A stretch of DNA of 64,000 bases from Henckelia pumila (taxonomy: Eukaryota > Streptophyta > Magnoliopsida > Lamiales > Gesneriaceae): positions 165,628,130 through 165,692,129 of the forward strand of contig NC_133122.1 of NCBI RefSeq assembly GCF_033568475.1, given 5' to 3'. The notes under the pieces were generated by a model. That model did not search any database. It worked only from the letters and a program-made list of their open reading frames with translations, and was not told the DNA's origin. Both the position numbers and the translations under genes were made by a program. Numbering within the stretch: position 1 is the first letter of the stretch; each line of letters opens with the position of its first letter. Positions 34,983 to 47,000 of the stretch are shown here, in pieces.

Positions 34983-37126
34983 ATGAAATCTAGAGTAGGG
35001 TTTTCTTCCAACCTTGCATTTTTGGGTTGCTGTAAATGTAATGAAAAACTGTTTGTGATTTCAATTATGAGCGGATGTAGTTTGGATGAACCATTTCAGA
35101 GTTTGTCGAGCAAATATGAATATATTAATCCTCAATCTATGTCACTACAATTCATAACTCTCCAGTACATGATGTACTTTACCTTGAAGAATAATGATGA
35201 TGTATGTAATATGATACATCTTCACATGTGTACGAGGCTGACTATGATTGAATTGAGGGCCGAGAAAAAAGATCAGATTGTAGGAGGCTTAAATATAGAG
35301 AGGTAAAATTCATTTTCTCCCTATTTTTATTTGGCAACGCCATTACTCTGGACTTGATAATTTGTTTGTTATCTTTAGTGATAGATACAAAGTCTGAAAC
35401 ATGTGTTTTTGTTTTTATATTTATTGATAATTTGCTGGTGATTTTGAATTTTTGTGTGATTATATCCTGATTATGTATAATTAATATTGTTTCGTCATGA
35501 AATTAATACTCTATTTTTCATTATTAGTCTTGTGTAAGTATGACAGTGGTTTCTTAAAGTATTTCAACATTGTTGAAGGTACATATTATGTTTGTGTACA
35601 TTAACTTAGTCGTTGTTTGTTGAATTCTGAGACATTTAATCCAGAAGTGATAATGAGTTTGAAGAGGCACATGTACAGAATTCTCTTGATTCTTAGTTTC
35701 ATTTCTTTCGTGGGATGGGCCAAACTTTGGGGATTAAATATATGACAGGGTTATCCGATATTGTAATCATCGTTGATCAGTATGAAGAATATGATTCTTA
35801 CGGCCCTGCGAGAGTGTATCACTTTGAGAATTCCAACAATTTGTTTAATCGATACAAATTATGACCCCGAAATTCAAATACAGAATTTAGAATCTATGTG
35901 AAAAAAATATTTTGTTTCCATAAGACACTCATTTTTTTATGAAAAAAATGATATAGATAAGATTATTTTTGTTTGTATTGAATAGTATTGCGAATGGAGA
36001 GTTTATGTATCTAGACATAAATCAGAAAATCTATTTGGGATCAAAAAATGCTATTTACAACACACTTGTGGAGAGGACAATTCATGTGGTAGAGGACATC
36101 CAAGATCTGATTCAGCTTGGGTCGCAAATTTGATGAAAGATAAATTAAGGGGAGAGTCATCTTACCGTCTCTGTGCAATGGTGAAAGATATACACAGAGA
36201 TTATGGAGTAGATTTAGAGTATCGCAAGGCTTGGAAGGACAAGAAATTAGTTATGCATTATCTCCATGGCACGTATAAGGAGTGTTAGTATAGATTGAGA
36301 TGATATTGTCTTGCAGTTATAGAAAAAAATCCTAGAAGTATGGCGGAGTGTGATATTAACGTAGTAACTAATAAATTCAAACAGTTATTCATTTGTTTTA
36401 ATGTATGTGCATTTGGTTTTGCTACTGGTTATAAACCAATGGATTTTCTTGGTGGAACTCATATTCAAAACAAATATAAAAATAGTATCCTACTTGTCGT
36501 GGTAAAATATGCCAATGATGATATTTTACATTGACATATTCTGTATTGGATGTTGAGAATGATTCTAATTGAGAATAGTTTTGTTTTCATTTGAGAGGTG
36601 TCATTCTTTTGCAAGATATCACGGTGTTTGAAACTTTTACTTTTTTCTCTGATAGACACTCTGGTATTATCAAAGCTGTTGAGCTATTATTTCCAGTTAG
36701 TCACCATGCTTATTGTTTGAGGTACTTGGTGGATAATTTTTGTGAATAAGGTTAGTAAGTAATTTCTTTTATTATTTGAAATCTTCAAATAGTATTATTT
36801 CTTGATAGTCATATAAATATGTTAATTTTTTTTATCATTGAAGGTGTTGCAAAGTTATCCGCTACACAACAAAAAACATTGGTCATCTGTATTCAAGAAA
36901 GCTGCATATGCCCCTTCTCAAAAAGAGTTTACACGATACATTAATAATATTTTGGAATCCATGCCTCTTGCAAGTACATTTATCACAAGTTCTGATCCAC
37001 AAAGTTGGGTGAATGCTTTGTTTCTTGGGAGACAATAGGGTGTTATAGATAATAACATTGCTGAATGTAGGAACAGTTGGGTTAAACCAGCTCGTCATCT
37101 CCTCATTGTGTTGGAAATCACATAGT
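34983..37126 (+). pseudogene. decayed MULE transposase
   Basis: Scattered across frames are pieces in MULE transposase order: an N-terminal segment (34983-35306), then LRGESSYRLCAMVKDIH and DYGVDLEYRKAWKDKK (about 36145-36240), and GYKPMDFLGGTHIQNKYK (about 36430-36475) where the first catalytic aspartate would lie. Next are HHAYCLRYLVDNF (about 36700) and a stretch ending with the glutamate-containing NNIAECRNSW motif (about 37050-37080). Stops and shifts occur throughout, and at least one intron is likely (36750-36840). The catalytic GIDGTH is replaced by FLGGTH. It is a different subfamily from the transposase at 15560-22385. It is truncated on the right by LTR-like sequence. Confidence 0.75.
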
Positions 37127-37173
37127 CTTCGGAACAATTCCGGCTAAAATATGATTATAAATTCGATCAAATC

Positions 37174-37499
37174 TGAAATGACCTTGACTCAACTTTTAAA
37201 TTAAACTAAATAAAATATGGATTTTCAAAAATTTTCGGCATGACCTCTCTGTTTATATTACAACCCACCTGTCACAGACAACGGTAAAAAAAATAAAACG
37301 ACCAACAATACTAAATAATTCAGACCGAGAAATGAACGAAGACCTGAGAAGAAGATACGACAATTCAACCATCAAAATAATTAACACTTTGATATTTCCA
37401 TGCCCAAAGACAATCAATGAATCTTTACATTTACATTAATCCAAGAAACAGAATAAAAGACTATGAAATTGAAAGAAACGGTGTACGTGGTTGGTTATG
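37174..37499 (-). repeat. LTR 3'-end fragment related to LTR B/C
   Basis: TGAAATGACCTTGACTC followed by an AT-rich stretch and ACCACCTGTCACAGA-like sequence resembles the terminal part of LTR B (3771-3900). It is only a fragment. Confidence 0.45.
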
Positions 37500-37504
37500 T
37501 AAAA

Positions 37505-38356
37505 TAGACAGTGTTGTCATTTGTGTTGTAACACCACAGACAACACAGTGCAGCGGAAATTTAAAGCGTAAATAAAACACAAGTAAATAATTTTGCACGA
37601 GTATAAAACTCGTGGGGTGCCTTAGGGCTAAATATTACTAATAAACGTAAGATCAGTCTTACAAAGCAATCCTAGTAATTTTACGAAAAGTCATTAAATC
37701 CTAAATTTCTCAACAAGTTGAGAAATCAAAATTGCATCTTAAAATACAACAGAGTATAAAAGAAATTGGATGCAAATCCCGTAGCCTAAATTGAAGAGAC
37801 AGAAAAGATCTTCAACAACACAGTTCTTACAGTGTTGTCTCTAATGTCTTCAACACGAACGGCAACACGGGGACATGCAACAACGATGGTTGCAAACCTT
37901 GCTTCAGAGTTCTTCAAATTCTTCAACAGAATTCTTCAGAGTATGCGCAGTGTATTATCGTCTGAAGTCCTCTACATCTTGTGCGTGAAATCCCCTTTTA
38001 TAGATAAGCATTCAAATCTTGAAGATTTCCTTAGATAGAGTCCTACATAAATAAGCAACTATCTTTTAGTAGGAAATAAACTCTATCAAATCTTGCAAAT
38101 CAAATCTTGATAATATCGAATTATATTATATCAAATAATCACCTTATCAAGACATGATTTAAACTTGAAAAATATATCTTTAACATAATCGATATATATA
38201 TAGGATATTTACCATATATTTTATCTTGTCTAGAAAGCGAAATCTTATAATATTCAATTAATTAAGGGCCGAAAATATCAAGGAATAAAATTCCTTTCAA
38301 TCTCTCATTTTTTGCTTTTTGGACAAAACATTGCACAAGTATGAAATAATCATAAA
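37505..38356 (-). repeat. 3' LTR of the minus-strand Sirevirus-like element
   Basis: It starts after the polypurine tract and ends near the palindrome GTGTTGTCATTTGTGTTGT. Similarity to 1776-2598 is patchy but ordered. The end is accurate only to about 10 bases. Confidence 0.6.
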
Positions 38357-38384
38357 CTCCCCCTGAATTTAAGAATCTCCCCCT
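38357..38384 (-). other. double polypurine tract
   Basis: CTCCCCC at 38357-38363 and again at about 38377-38383 read as GGGGGAG on minus, as in the other copy. Confidence 0.75.
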
Positions 38385-38612
38385 AAAGTGTTGTCCCTCG
38401 TGTCGTAACACGGTGGATAACATTGACAATAACACATGGGATTCTTTAATTCATATATCAGAGAATCATATATCAGAGAATAAGTGGGGTAGAAGATGTT
38501 GGTCTAGTTAAAGCATGTAAGAGCACTTGAAGCACATAACTAGAATGAACAAAAACAATTATATTATAATCAAAATGAAACAAATAAGCAAAGATGAGAG
38601 AAGAAGCAAAAT

Positions 38613-40604
38613 CTAAATTTGATCACTATCGGATCCCTCCTGATCAGTAGCTTCATCCTCATCATTTTTAGTCCCAGATGGACCAGCTTCAGCTTGTGCA
38701 CTATTATCTCCCCCTGTTTGGTCAGAAATGCCAAGTTGTCTCCGACAATCAGCCAAGATCATGCTGTAGAATGCAATATCTTCCTGTGCTTGCGCAATTT
38801 TCTCTTCAGCACGAGTCATCAGCAGCTGAATAGTGGCAGTGGTGAATTCCAGGGTAGTAGGAGTGGGCACTGTTTCTTCAGTGTTATCACCCGTGTTGGC
38901 AACACCGGTTGCAACACCAGTAGCTTCAGCAGCAGGAGTAGGAGTAGCAGTGCAGGGCAAATCTAGAACTCGATTTCCCTTGAGAAGTCCAGCTGCTAAC
39001 TTCAAAATCTCAGGTTGATCAGTGAGATCTTCTGTAATATTACGGATGAAAGCCTGAGATTCCAAAATATCGTAGATCAAGGATGAGAATGGCAGCTTTG
39101 TTGATTTGAGTCCTCCATCAGCAAACTGGAGCACTGTCTTGAATACCATCTTCCCAAAATTGAAGGGACTCCCAGTCCCAATGGCATACAAAATGACCGC
39201 CTGTGGTCTTGTGATAACTGTTGAGTTGGATGAAGGAGTCCAATTCCTCACAGCTATCTTATGCAGCACATAATAAAAAGAGGTGAGCTTAGCTGCATAA
39301 AAATGGTCAGAGAATTGTTTGACCATATCACCAGTAAGAACAGTAATCACTTCATTGATCTCTGGAGGATTGCCTTCATCAAAGTCTGGGGTGGAATAGA
39401 GAGAGTTGATCACGGCTGGAGTGAACTCAAACAGCCAACCCCGTAGATACACCAAGACATATTTTGCAGATTCTGGATCTTCAATGCTAGCAGTCATGTT
39501 GGCATAGAATTCCAGAATCACCCTCTTACAATAGGGTATCACGACAACAACAGTAGAATAGAGCTGTCGAAGCTTCAAAAAATCAATCAAATTGTACCTA
39601 TCATAGGAGAGTACATCAATGTTCCTCTCATCCAGTAGACCTTTATGAGCGAGGAGAGGCCAAACAGCGGCAACATCACCAGAATAGAACATGAGGGAAT
39701 GAGCAGCATCCATGTCATAGTCCTCATCAACAGTGTTGTCCGTGGTGTTGTCAGCACCAACAGCAACACGGGCATCAGCAGTAGACACAACCACCTGGTC
39801 CAGATGCCCTTCATCAGCATCCATGCTGGAAATATCTTCAGAGTCTTCTTCATCTCCAATATCAGCACTCTTATCGCAAGAGCCAGCATTAGAGTCGGCA
39901 GAAGAAGAAGAGGAAGAAGGATCATTAGCTTGATGGGCTTTGTTTGCAGCAAACTCCTCCATCATCTCAGCATCAGGCTCATCATCGGAGAGATGAGCAG
40001 AGGGAGGAACAGAAGAGGAAGCCTTTCTTTGCTTCAGGCTTTCCAAAATTTGTGCCAAGGTGGCATCTTCATCGAAACCAGCAGGTTCCTGAGGTGCAGC
40101 TTTTTCAGGAGCATCCTTAGGCGGAGCATCACCAGAGGTGTTTGAATCATCACTCTTAGACGCAGATTCAAAAATAGGAGCAGAGGCAGAGGCAGCAGCA
40201 GAACTAGAGGGTTTCTTCCTTGCCACAAATTCGTAGTTTGCATCATCAGAATTGTCACCGGAGCTGCGATCTTCTTCAGCCATGGAGATGCAAGGACCCT
40301 TGTAAAACCTCTTAGACTGGGTGAAATCAGGGTTGTAACCTGCCTGCCTTTTTGATCGGCGAGTCATCGGTGGAGGAGAATTAACCCTATTCAAAACGGA
40401 GAAATCAAGAGGATTCTCCAAATCAATAGCGTTCCCTGGTTCTCCCGGCATGAGAACAACAAGAGGAATGGGTTCCATGGGTACTGGAACGATCGGCAGA
40501 GAAGGGGTGGAAGTTGGGTTCTCCGGTGTTGCAACACTGGCGGCAACATCGGGTTCTTTATGGCCCATCTGGCTTCTAATATCCTGTGGATCAAAGCCTG
40601 CCAT
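38613..40604 (-). CDS. 663-aa protein in env-like position of the Sirevirus-like element (plant transposon-protein domain)
   Basis: This is an intact frame of 663 residues from ATG to stop between RNase H and the polypurine tracts. Residues 1-110 are proline-rich with a basic RRSKRQAGYNPDF patch. Residues 110-300 are acidic and serine/alanine-rich. Residues about 310-560 form an ordered region with REFYANM-like ILEFYANM, VYLRGWLFEFTPAVIN and ILYAIGTGSPFNFGKMV. This resembles the uncharacterised domain Pfam calls putative plant transposon protein (from memory). The tail has a helical stretch (LLMTRAEEKIAQAQEDIAFY) and an acidic end. I see no signal peptide or membrane segment, so it does not look like a classical envelope protein although the location is that of Sirevirus env-like genes. 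Function is unknown. It is absent from the copy at 1-2598. Confidence 0.75.
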   Translation of the reverse strand: MAGFDPQDIRSQMGHKEPDVAASVATPENPTSTPSLPIVPVPMEPIPLVVLMPGEPGNAIDLENPLDFSVLNRVNSPPPMTRRSKRQAGYNPDFTQSKRFYKGPCISMAEEDRSSGDNSDDANYEFVARKKPSSSAAASASAPIFESASKSDDSNTSGDAPPKDAPEKAAPQEPAGFDEDATLAQILESLKQRKASSSVPPSAHLSDDEPDAEMMEEFAANKAHQANDPSSSSSSADSNAGSCDKSADIGDEEDSEDISSMDADEGHLDQVVVSTADARVAVGADNTTDNTVDEDYDMDAAHSLMFYSGDVAAVWPLLAHKGLLDERNIDVLSYDRYNLIDFLKLRQLYSTVVVVIPYCKRVILEFYANMTASIEDPESAKYVLVYLRGWLFEFTPAVINSLYSTPDFDEGNPPEINEVITVLTGDMVKQFSDHFYAAKLTSFYYVLHKIAVRNWTPSSNSTVITRPQAVILYAIGTGSPFNFGKMVFKTVLQFADGGLKSTKLPFSSLIYDILESQAFIRNITEDLTDQPEILKLAAGLLKGNRVLDLPCTATPTPAAEATGVATGVANTGDNTEETVPTPTTLEFTTATIQLLMTRAEEKIAQAQEDIAFYSMILADCRRQLGISDQTGGDNSAQAEAGPSGTKNDEDEATDQEGSDSDQI

Positions 40605-41638
40605 GACAAATAAAAATTTTAGAGAAAAAAAAATGTAGGGTTTGCAGAAGACTTGATCGGGAATAAAGCAAATTGAGAAGATGATAATGCCCGATAATCA
40701 CAAAAACTTATATATAGAACCCTTATCACAAACGGTAATATTCTCCTAACAAACCCATAATTACCCTGATCCCTGATCTCCCTCAAGTTACAACAGTAAC
40801 TTTCTAAACGGCCAAAATTTTAAAAGCCGATATTTAAGAGATAAAATCCCATAAATAAGGCAATAATCCGAGATAAATATTTCAGCCCAAATCTTCCAGA
40901 ATTAACTTCACATCAACCTAACTCCACTGAAACAAAAATCAATCACAAAAATTCAATTTTTAGTAAATAGGGTAGATCATCAAAATTCGTCTATTTAGAA
41001 CCTTGCCAAAAAACAGAGCCCTATTACCAAAAATGCATATGCATGACCTATTTTATGCCTAAACAGAGTGTAAAATCAAAAAAGAATGCAATCACAATCA
41101 CAAGATATGTTTACAAGTGCAGTGTTGCCTCTCATGTTGCCAACATCATCAACAACACCATAGTTTTTCAAAAAGCATTTGAGACTTACACACTTGATTA
41201 CCCTTGTTTTCAAAAAAATTCCAGAAGTGGTAGCCTGCACACTAAAAGAACAGTCTTCATTGGACTCAAATAGGTAGCTTTTTCCATTTTCTTTCGAATA
41301 ATTATAAAGCTTGTACATATGACATTGGTCATCAAACTTTATTAAAAATCTGAACACTGAATTTGCAAAACCACCGTTCACATGGGACAAGAATATGGAA
41401 TACACGTACATCCCTCAACTACTTAGTGATTTAGTCAGAGTTCGATTTGCAAGGGCCAGTGTGTTTCAATAAATATTTTGCAGAAAAACTTGGCATCGAT
41501 TGAATCAATGAAACAGAGATTTAAACACTACACATAACAGAGTGAGTGCAGAATGCCTAAAATCCTAAAAATGCATGACAATAAAAACAACAGTGTTGTC
41601 GGTAGTGTTGTAACACCGCATACAACACATGCAAATGA

Positions 41639-42368
41639 TTATAATGCACACATGCTGAGAGACCTCCGAAGAGTTGAGAATCTCTCATGATCTAATGATT
41701 TAGTAAAAATGTCTGCCAATTGGTTATTGGTTCCAACAAACTCCATTCGAATCATTCCTTTTTCTACCAAATCTCGAATAAAGTGATGACGAATGTCAAT
41801 GTGTTTTGTGCGTGAGTGTTGAAATGGATTCTTTGATATATCAATAGCACTCGAATTATCACAATAAACAATGGGGGGTTCACTCTTAAAACCATAATAT
41901 TCAATCATTTGGTTCATCCAAAGAAGTTGTGAACAAAAACTTCCGGCTGCCACATATTCAGATTCAACAGTCAAAAGTGACACACAATTTTGCTTACGAC
42001 TATACCAGGAAACCAAATTATTGCCAAGGTAAAAACACCCACCCATAGTGCTCTTTCTATCATTCGCATCACCAGCCCAATCAGCATCACTAAAACCTAT
42101 AGGTTAGTGTTGGTTTCTCTCGTATACCACAATCCCAAATCTAATGTACCCGAAATATATTTCAAAATTCTCATAACAACTTTTAAATGGGTTACCTTTG
42201 GATCAGATTGGTACCTAGTATATAAACACACACTCAACATGATATCTGGACGACTAGCAGTCAAGTACAAAAGACTTCCTATCATGCTGCGATACATGGT
42301 GTTGTCAACACCAGCCGCAACACTGTCTTTTCCTAATTTTTCACTCGAGCCCATAGGAGTTTTCATTC
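41639..42368 (-). pseudogene. copia RT end and RNase H, broken
   Basis: On minus, 42368-42097 encodes the end of RT (YRSMIGSLLYLTASRPDIM, then ILKYISGTLDLGLWY). After a frame break, 42046-41639 encodes RNase H (LVSWYSRKQNCVSLLTVESEYVA, then VYCDNSSAI and HSRTKHIDIRHHFIRD). The glutamate and aspartate of the RNase H site are kept. At least one frameshift lies at 42047-42096. Confidence 0.88.
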
Positions 42369-44029
42369 TGACGTAAGTTTTTCTACGATCCACTAACTTT
42401 GAATTTTGTTGGGTTGTTAGAATTTGATAATCTTGGAGTATGTTGTTCTCGAGCTAGCATAGATCGTGTATTTGAAGTCGGTTTGGAAAAAGAACAAAGT
42501 TTGTATTTTATATGATTTTTGGAGGTTAATTTCGAAAATGGGTCTTATGATCTTGGTTGGATTTGTTGTGTTTTGATGAATTGAAAGATGATATGAGTTG
42601 TTTGGAATAGTTTGATGATGTTGATGATTTTTTGGTTTGACCGTTTATAGCCGTTATGCCGTTGAAATCGAGTTTTGGATTATCGGTTGTATTGTTTTGG
42701 TTTGATTTCCGGGTTTGTTTGAATTAGTAGATTGATATCGAATCCGTATGTTCAACATTTTCAGATTTGGGTTGAAGGTTCGGGTTTGGAACAAACTTGG
42801 GAGCTTTGAACCGATTCAAGAGTTGAAGACGGTATAGTATTTGAATTTATTAAGATGGCTCGACTTGTGTTGATTCTATATTGATTTGAGTTCGATTGTT
42901 TTTTTCAGATTTGAAGTTCCGACGAACTTGGAAAAAGGTAAGAAGACGACAATTGAATGAATGGGACGATTAACTCGAATTTGAATTAATTCGAGTGCCC
43001 AAAAGAAATCACATACTGCATGTTATTTGTTGGTGTGAACTTGATTGATTTATTTTGATATTGCATCGCATTCATATTGAGCCAATTACCTTGGTTTTAC
43101 GGGCATGAGAGGCCCAGAAGAATTAGACGTTCTGTGAACTATAGTTGAGTGACATTGGTTAGCAGATTTTTACCAATTGTCGAGAAACACTCTCTATAGG
43201 TGCCCAGAGTCTAGAGGAGTAAAATTATACACCGTCCACCTCGATCGAAAGAGTCGGTGTGTTGGTGATATTTTGTCCTCGGGATCCCAATTGAGAAAAG
43301 AGAACTTTTACTTTGTGATTATCCAGACTTGATAATCCTTGTTTTAAAGACATGCATTGCACTTTATGCAATTGATTTGGGTTATTGATATGCTATTGGA
43401 ACTCTTGTTTGATTGTTTCATATATCGCGTTCGATATATTATTTGATATGCATGTTTTGTCTCTTTTACTGGGAATTATATTCTCACCGAATTATCCGGC
43501 TATCGTTTTGTTTGTATGTGTACTTGACGGCATGTGGGCAGGATTGAGTCAGAAGCCGCATGACTAGATCGAGTTGGAAGTGATAGAGTGAGACACCGTC
43601 TAGAAGTTTGTTCTTTTAACAATCTTGCATTATAGGGTTGATGAAATTTCATGTCTTGATTCATGTTTAGGAAACTCGAATTTATTCGATTTGTCGAATG
43701 ATTATATCGTCAAATTTGTATGGTTAAATCGTTTTTGATGGTATTTCGAACCCCTTATTCCTTATATGAACTTTGGATTGGACTTTGGTTGCTGAGATTA
43801 TTGATTTGAGTTTGTAAAGATGTTTTTCGTGCCCTGGATTTTTTGCAGCTCGAGAGGGCGGCGCGGGCGTGCGGTTCCTGGCACGGGCGCGCTGGCTTTG
43901 CGAGGTCCCGGCCCGGGCGCGCGACCCCACCTTAAAAAAAAAAAAACTTCCTTTGTTTTTAATAATGGTTCTTTTATGCTCAATTATTGTTTACCCCAAG
44001 ATTAGATGATTAGAAAATGGGGTCTCACA
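42369..44029 (+). repeat. 5' LTR of element Z, 5'-truncated
   Basis: It corresponds to 48575-50277 of the 3' LTR and ends GGGGTCTCACA. Confidence 0.92.
43861..43922 (+). repeat. GC palindrome array in the 5' LTR of Z, three copies
   Basis: Copies of GCGCGGGCGCGC or variants lie at 43861-43872, 43881-43892 and 43911-43922, about 110 bp before the LTR end. Confidence 0.9.
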
Positions 44030-44034
44030 TTAAG

Positions 44035-44046
44035 TGGTATCAGAGA
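44035..44046 (+). other. primer binding site of element Z
   Basis: TGGTATCAGAGA lies 6 bases after the 5' LTR and matches the 3' end of initiator tRNA-Met except at its last base. Confidence 0.85.
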
Positions 44047-47000
44047 GATAAGATTCTTGGATTTGAACTAGAGTGAGCGGGGTAGATCGAGTCCGCATGG
44101 ATTGAATTCTCGCATGTGATTGATTTATTTAAATGATTATTTAAATACGTGCGAGCATGCTTTATTGATTGAGAATTATTTGAATTAAATGGCTATGTGA
44201 TTTAAATTTTAAAGCATGAATTACTTGAAATATGAACTGTATTTCTATTTCGGATCCGAGTTCCACCTTCTGTTTGAGCTAGCAGATCAGAGATTGTTTA
44301 CGATGTGAATTAGAATCCGATTGAAAACCGAAATTCAGTAATTTGTAGTTTAACAAACTTATCGAACAGAGATGTGGAACACCGAATTTTGGAGATGTAG
44401 AATTAGTATCCTTGTCATACTGAATATTAGAATTGTCTCCTGAATAATTTTAGCAGACGACAACTAGCAGTAACTCCTTCGACTGATATAGATCGTATCA
44501 CCACTGCTCTAATAGATGTCACTCTGACACCGATAGGAGTACTCCTGAGGAGGTTTTAGTCGCTTAGATTACCAATTATGAAGAGTACCGAGAATGTTGT
44601 TGGAAGCAGAAGTTGAATAAAAGAGATCGATCAGTTGGATGATTCTCTGAACTACACAGATGACCGGAGAATTTGGTTAGTATGGTACCAACTTAGAGGT
44701 TCGATAAAAGTTGGTAGAACTTGAAGAAGAGAGCATTAGAGAATCAAGGTTTGATCATTTTAGAATCCGCTTCCACCCGAATTTCTTCGACAGATTCCTT
44801 TTCACCATTTGAACAGAGTTAGAGGGACGTAAAAACCATCTTTAATCGAAGAGAAAACAGTTTATGGAATCAGTGAGCAGTGCCTTGAGATCAGAAGACG
44901 TTGTTAGGTCTGTCATCAGCCCGGACACTCTGCTAGAGTTCGTCATCATGATATTATCGAAGATCTCCGAAGGGAATTGCCTTGTGTCTTTAACTCCGAC
45001 CAGATTCTAGCCGTACTCTTGTCAAGGATCAGACTCAGATTTTACCGATGATGACCGTAGAAAACAGTAGAATATGGTTTCTCTTCTTATTCTGATATGA
45101 TCGGTTACGCACCTTATATTTCTTCTTATTGATACTTATTGATGCATCTCGGTTTGTTGAATTTTGATTATCAGTAGTCGCAATTCTTTGAATTGATGGG
45201 ATGAGTTGGAACCGAACAGTATTGTACTTCAGATTCTGATTTGATTGAGGTTTTGATTTGATTGTAACTGAGCAGTATCGTACTTCAGTTATCAGATTTC
45301 GATTTGATTTTCTGTTAACTGCTTTTTCCAGTACAGGATTACTATGGATTGTTTCAGGAAGTTGATAGATTCAGATCCGAGTCAAGAGACGAATGGAAAT
45401 CCTCCGGTAAGGATTCTCGATTCCAGGATTCTTTGTTAGTGGATCTGCCGTATGACCTTCTGATTTTAGTATTTTGCGGAGGAATTCTTTTATTCACAGA
45501 TGATGTCCTAGAATCTAGCATGAATTGGTTGATAAACCAGTGGTTAGAGAGTTTCTGTTATTATCCAAATGAGATTTCTGGATTATCTCTGAGTCATGGA
45601 GTTAGATTCAACAATGACTTGAGACCAAACATCAGCAGCTGAGAGTTTGATAGAAAGAAGTATTGAAGAGTGGACTTGGATCGAGGTATGACTGCCTTGG
45701 AGTATAGTCGTACCGTTTGGAGTGAAACTCGTCTACAGTATTGTAAATATTTTGAACTAAATCTACCAGAGGTATTTAGATGAAATTAGAAATTCTTATC
45801 GATCTTTTCGGTTCTTTTCGAAGAATAGTACTGATCATATAGAGTATTGGAGAATGGTCTTGCAGAATTGAGTGCCGAGACGTTGCATGCTATACTGTTG
45901 AAGTCTAAATTTTGATTGTATCGAGATGTCCTTTCCTCGATCATATTGATTCTAGAGCTGTATTTTATGTGATCATTGCAAGACCGAAGCTGTTTTGATT
46001 GAAGCCAAACCGACATCTGTACCTGAGAACTGAGATTTTGAGTTCTATAGTAGATTTTAGAGAGATTCTTATCGTCGAGAAACCGATTTCTCATCTAACT
46101 CCAGAGAACGCAATTGTACCTGAACCGAATCTTATTAGATCAGTTGTTTGGTATGAAAAAGAGATCGACTCGAGCTCCAGTATTTCTTATTTCCTTTGTA
46201 CTGATGATCTTCAGTGAATTGCATCTTCTTATCCAGATTCTGGAGGTGTTTTTTTTCAGTGGAAGTCTGTGATAGCTCAGTCATAGTAGCAGCTGAAGCA
46301 GTACAAGACTCAACATTCGATTCAAGATATTGAATTGACAGTGATCTTATTGCTTGTAAGATCGGACATCATTATCTCCAGTGAAATTTTCGAAGTCCTT
46401 TCTGAACCGAGAAGTCAAAGTATGAGTTTTACAACCGAACTGATTTTGAGATTGAGGAAAAGAATTGATATAATGAAGAATCTGATGGTGAATTTCAGTA
46501 TGATCCGAAGTATTACGATGCAACAATTGAGGTTTGAACAGAATGATCTATTATTATTTTATCTACTACCGTTATTCTCTTTGAGCCGATGGATCTGTTC
46601 TTATTTTATCTACTATCCTTGACTTCGCCGACCGATGAGTGTTGCACTTCTGATTTAGAGTCTGAAACAGATAGAAAGTTTATCAGAATTCTTTTATCCG
46701 AACTGAGCCAGAATTGATTTAGAAGATGGAGATAACACAGAAAACAGGTTTGAATTGGAGAATTTATTGGAGAAGAGTCAGAACTGGGCACAGTCTGAGT
46801 TTCAGGACAGTGACGATACCTCAGTTGTGATTAATTGTTTTGTTGTGACAGAGATTTTGATTGAGACAGAGTATCATGAGATTGACACTTTGCAGTTATT
46901 ATTATTTCGTTCAGAAGACCGAAAGATATTCAGAGGATTGAGGAATCGATCAGTCTGGAAATTAAAAGCCATCTGAGCTTTATTAGACCGATGGCAGAAA

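Larger units (their letters stand above)
37500..42368 (-). mobile_element. Sirevirus-like Ty1/copia element, truncated, with extra ORF
   Basis: Read on the minus strand the order is: end of reverse transcriptase, RNase H, a spacer with many GTGTTG/CAACAC palindromes, an intact 663-codon ORF, two polypurine tracts, and the 3' LTR. The 5' part (gag, protease, integrase, most of RT) is missing. The break at about 42363-42369 joins RT codons to the middle of a gypsy LTR. It is a diverged sister of 1-2598. Confidence 0.8.

Noticed and set aside
39587..40609. Several 60-166 codon frames on both strands.
   Set aside because: They are shadows of the 663-codon ORF on minus, whose serine/acidic-rich composition opens the other frames.
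43724..44005. Arginine/glycine/alanine-rich frames (also at 50029-50253) that look like small basic proteins.
   Set aside because: They are translations of the GC palindrome array in LTR Z; the frame is not preserved between the two LTRs.
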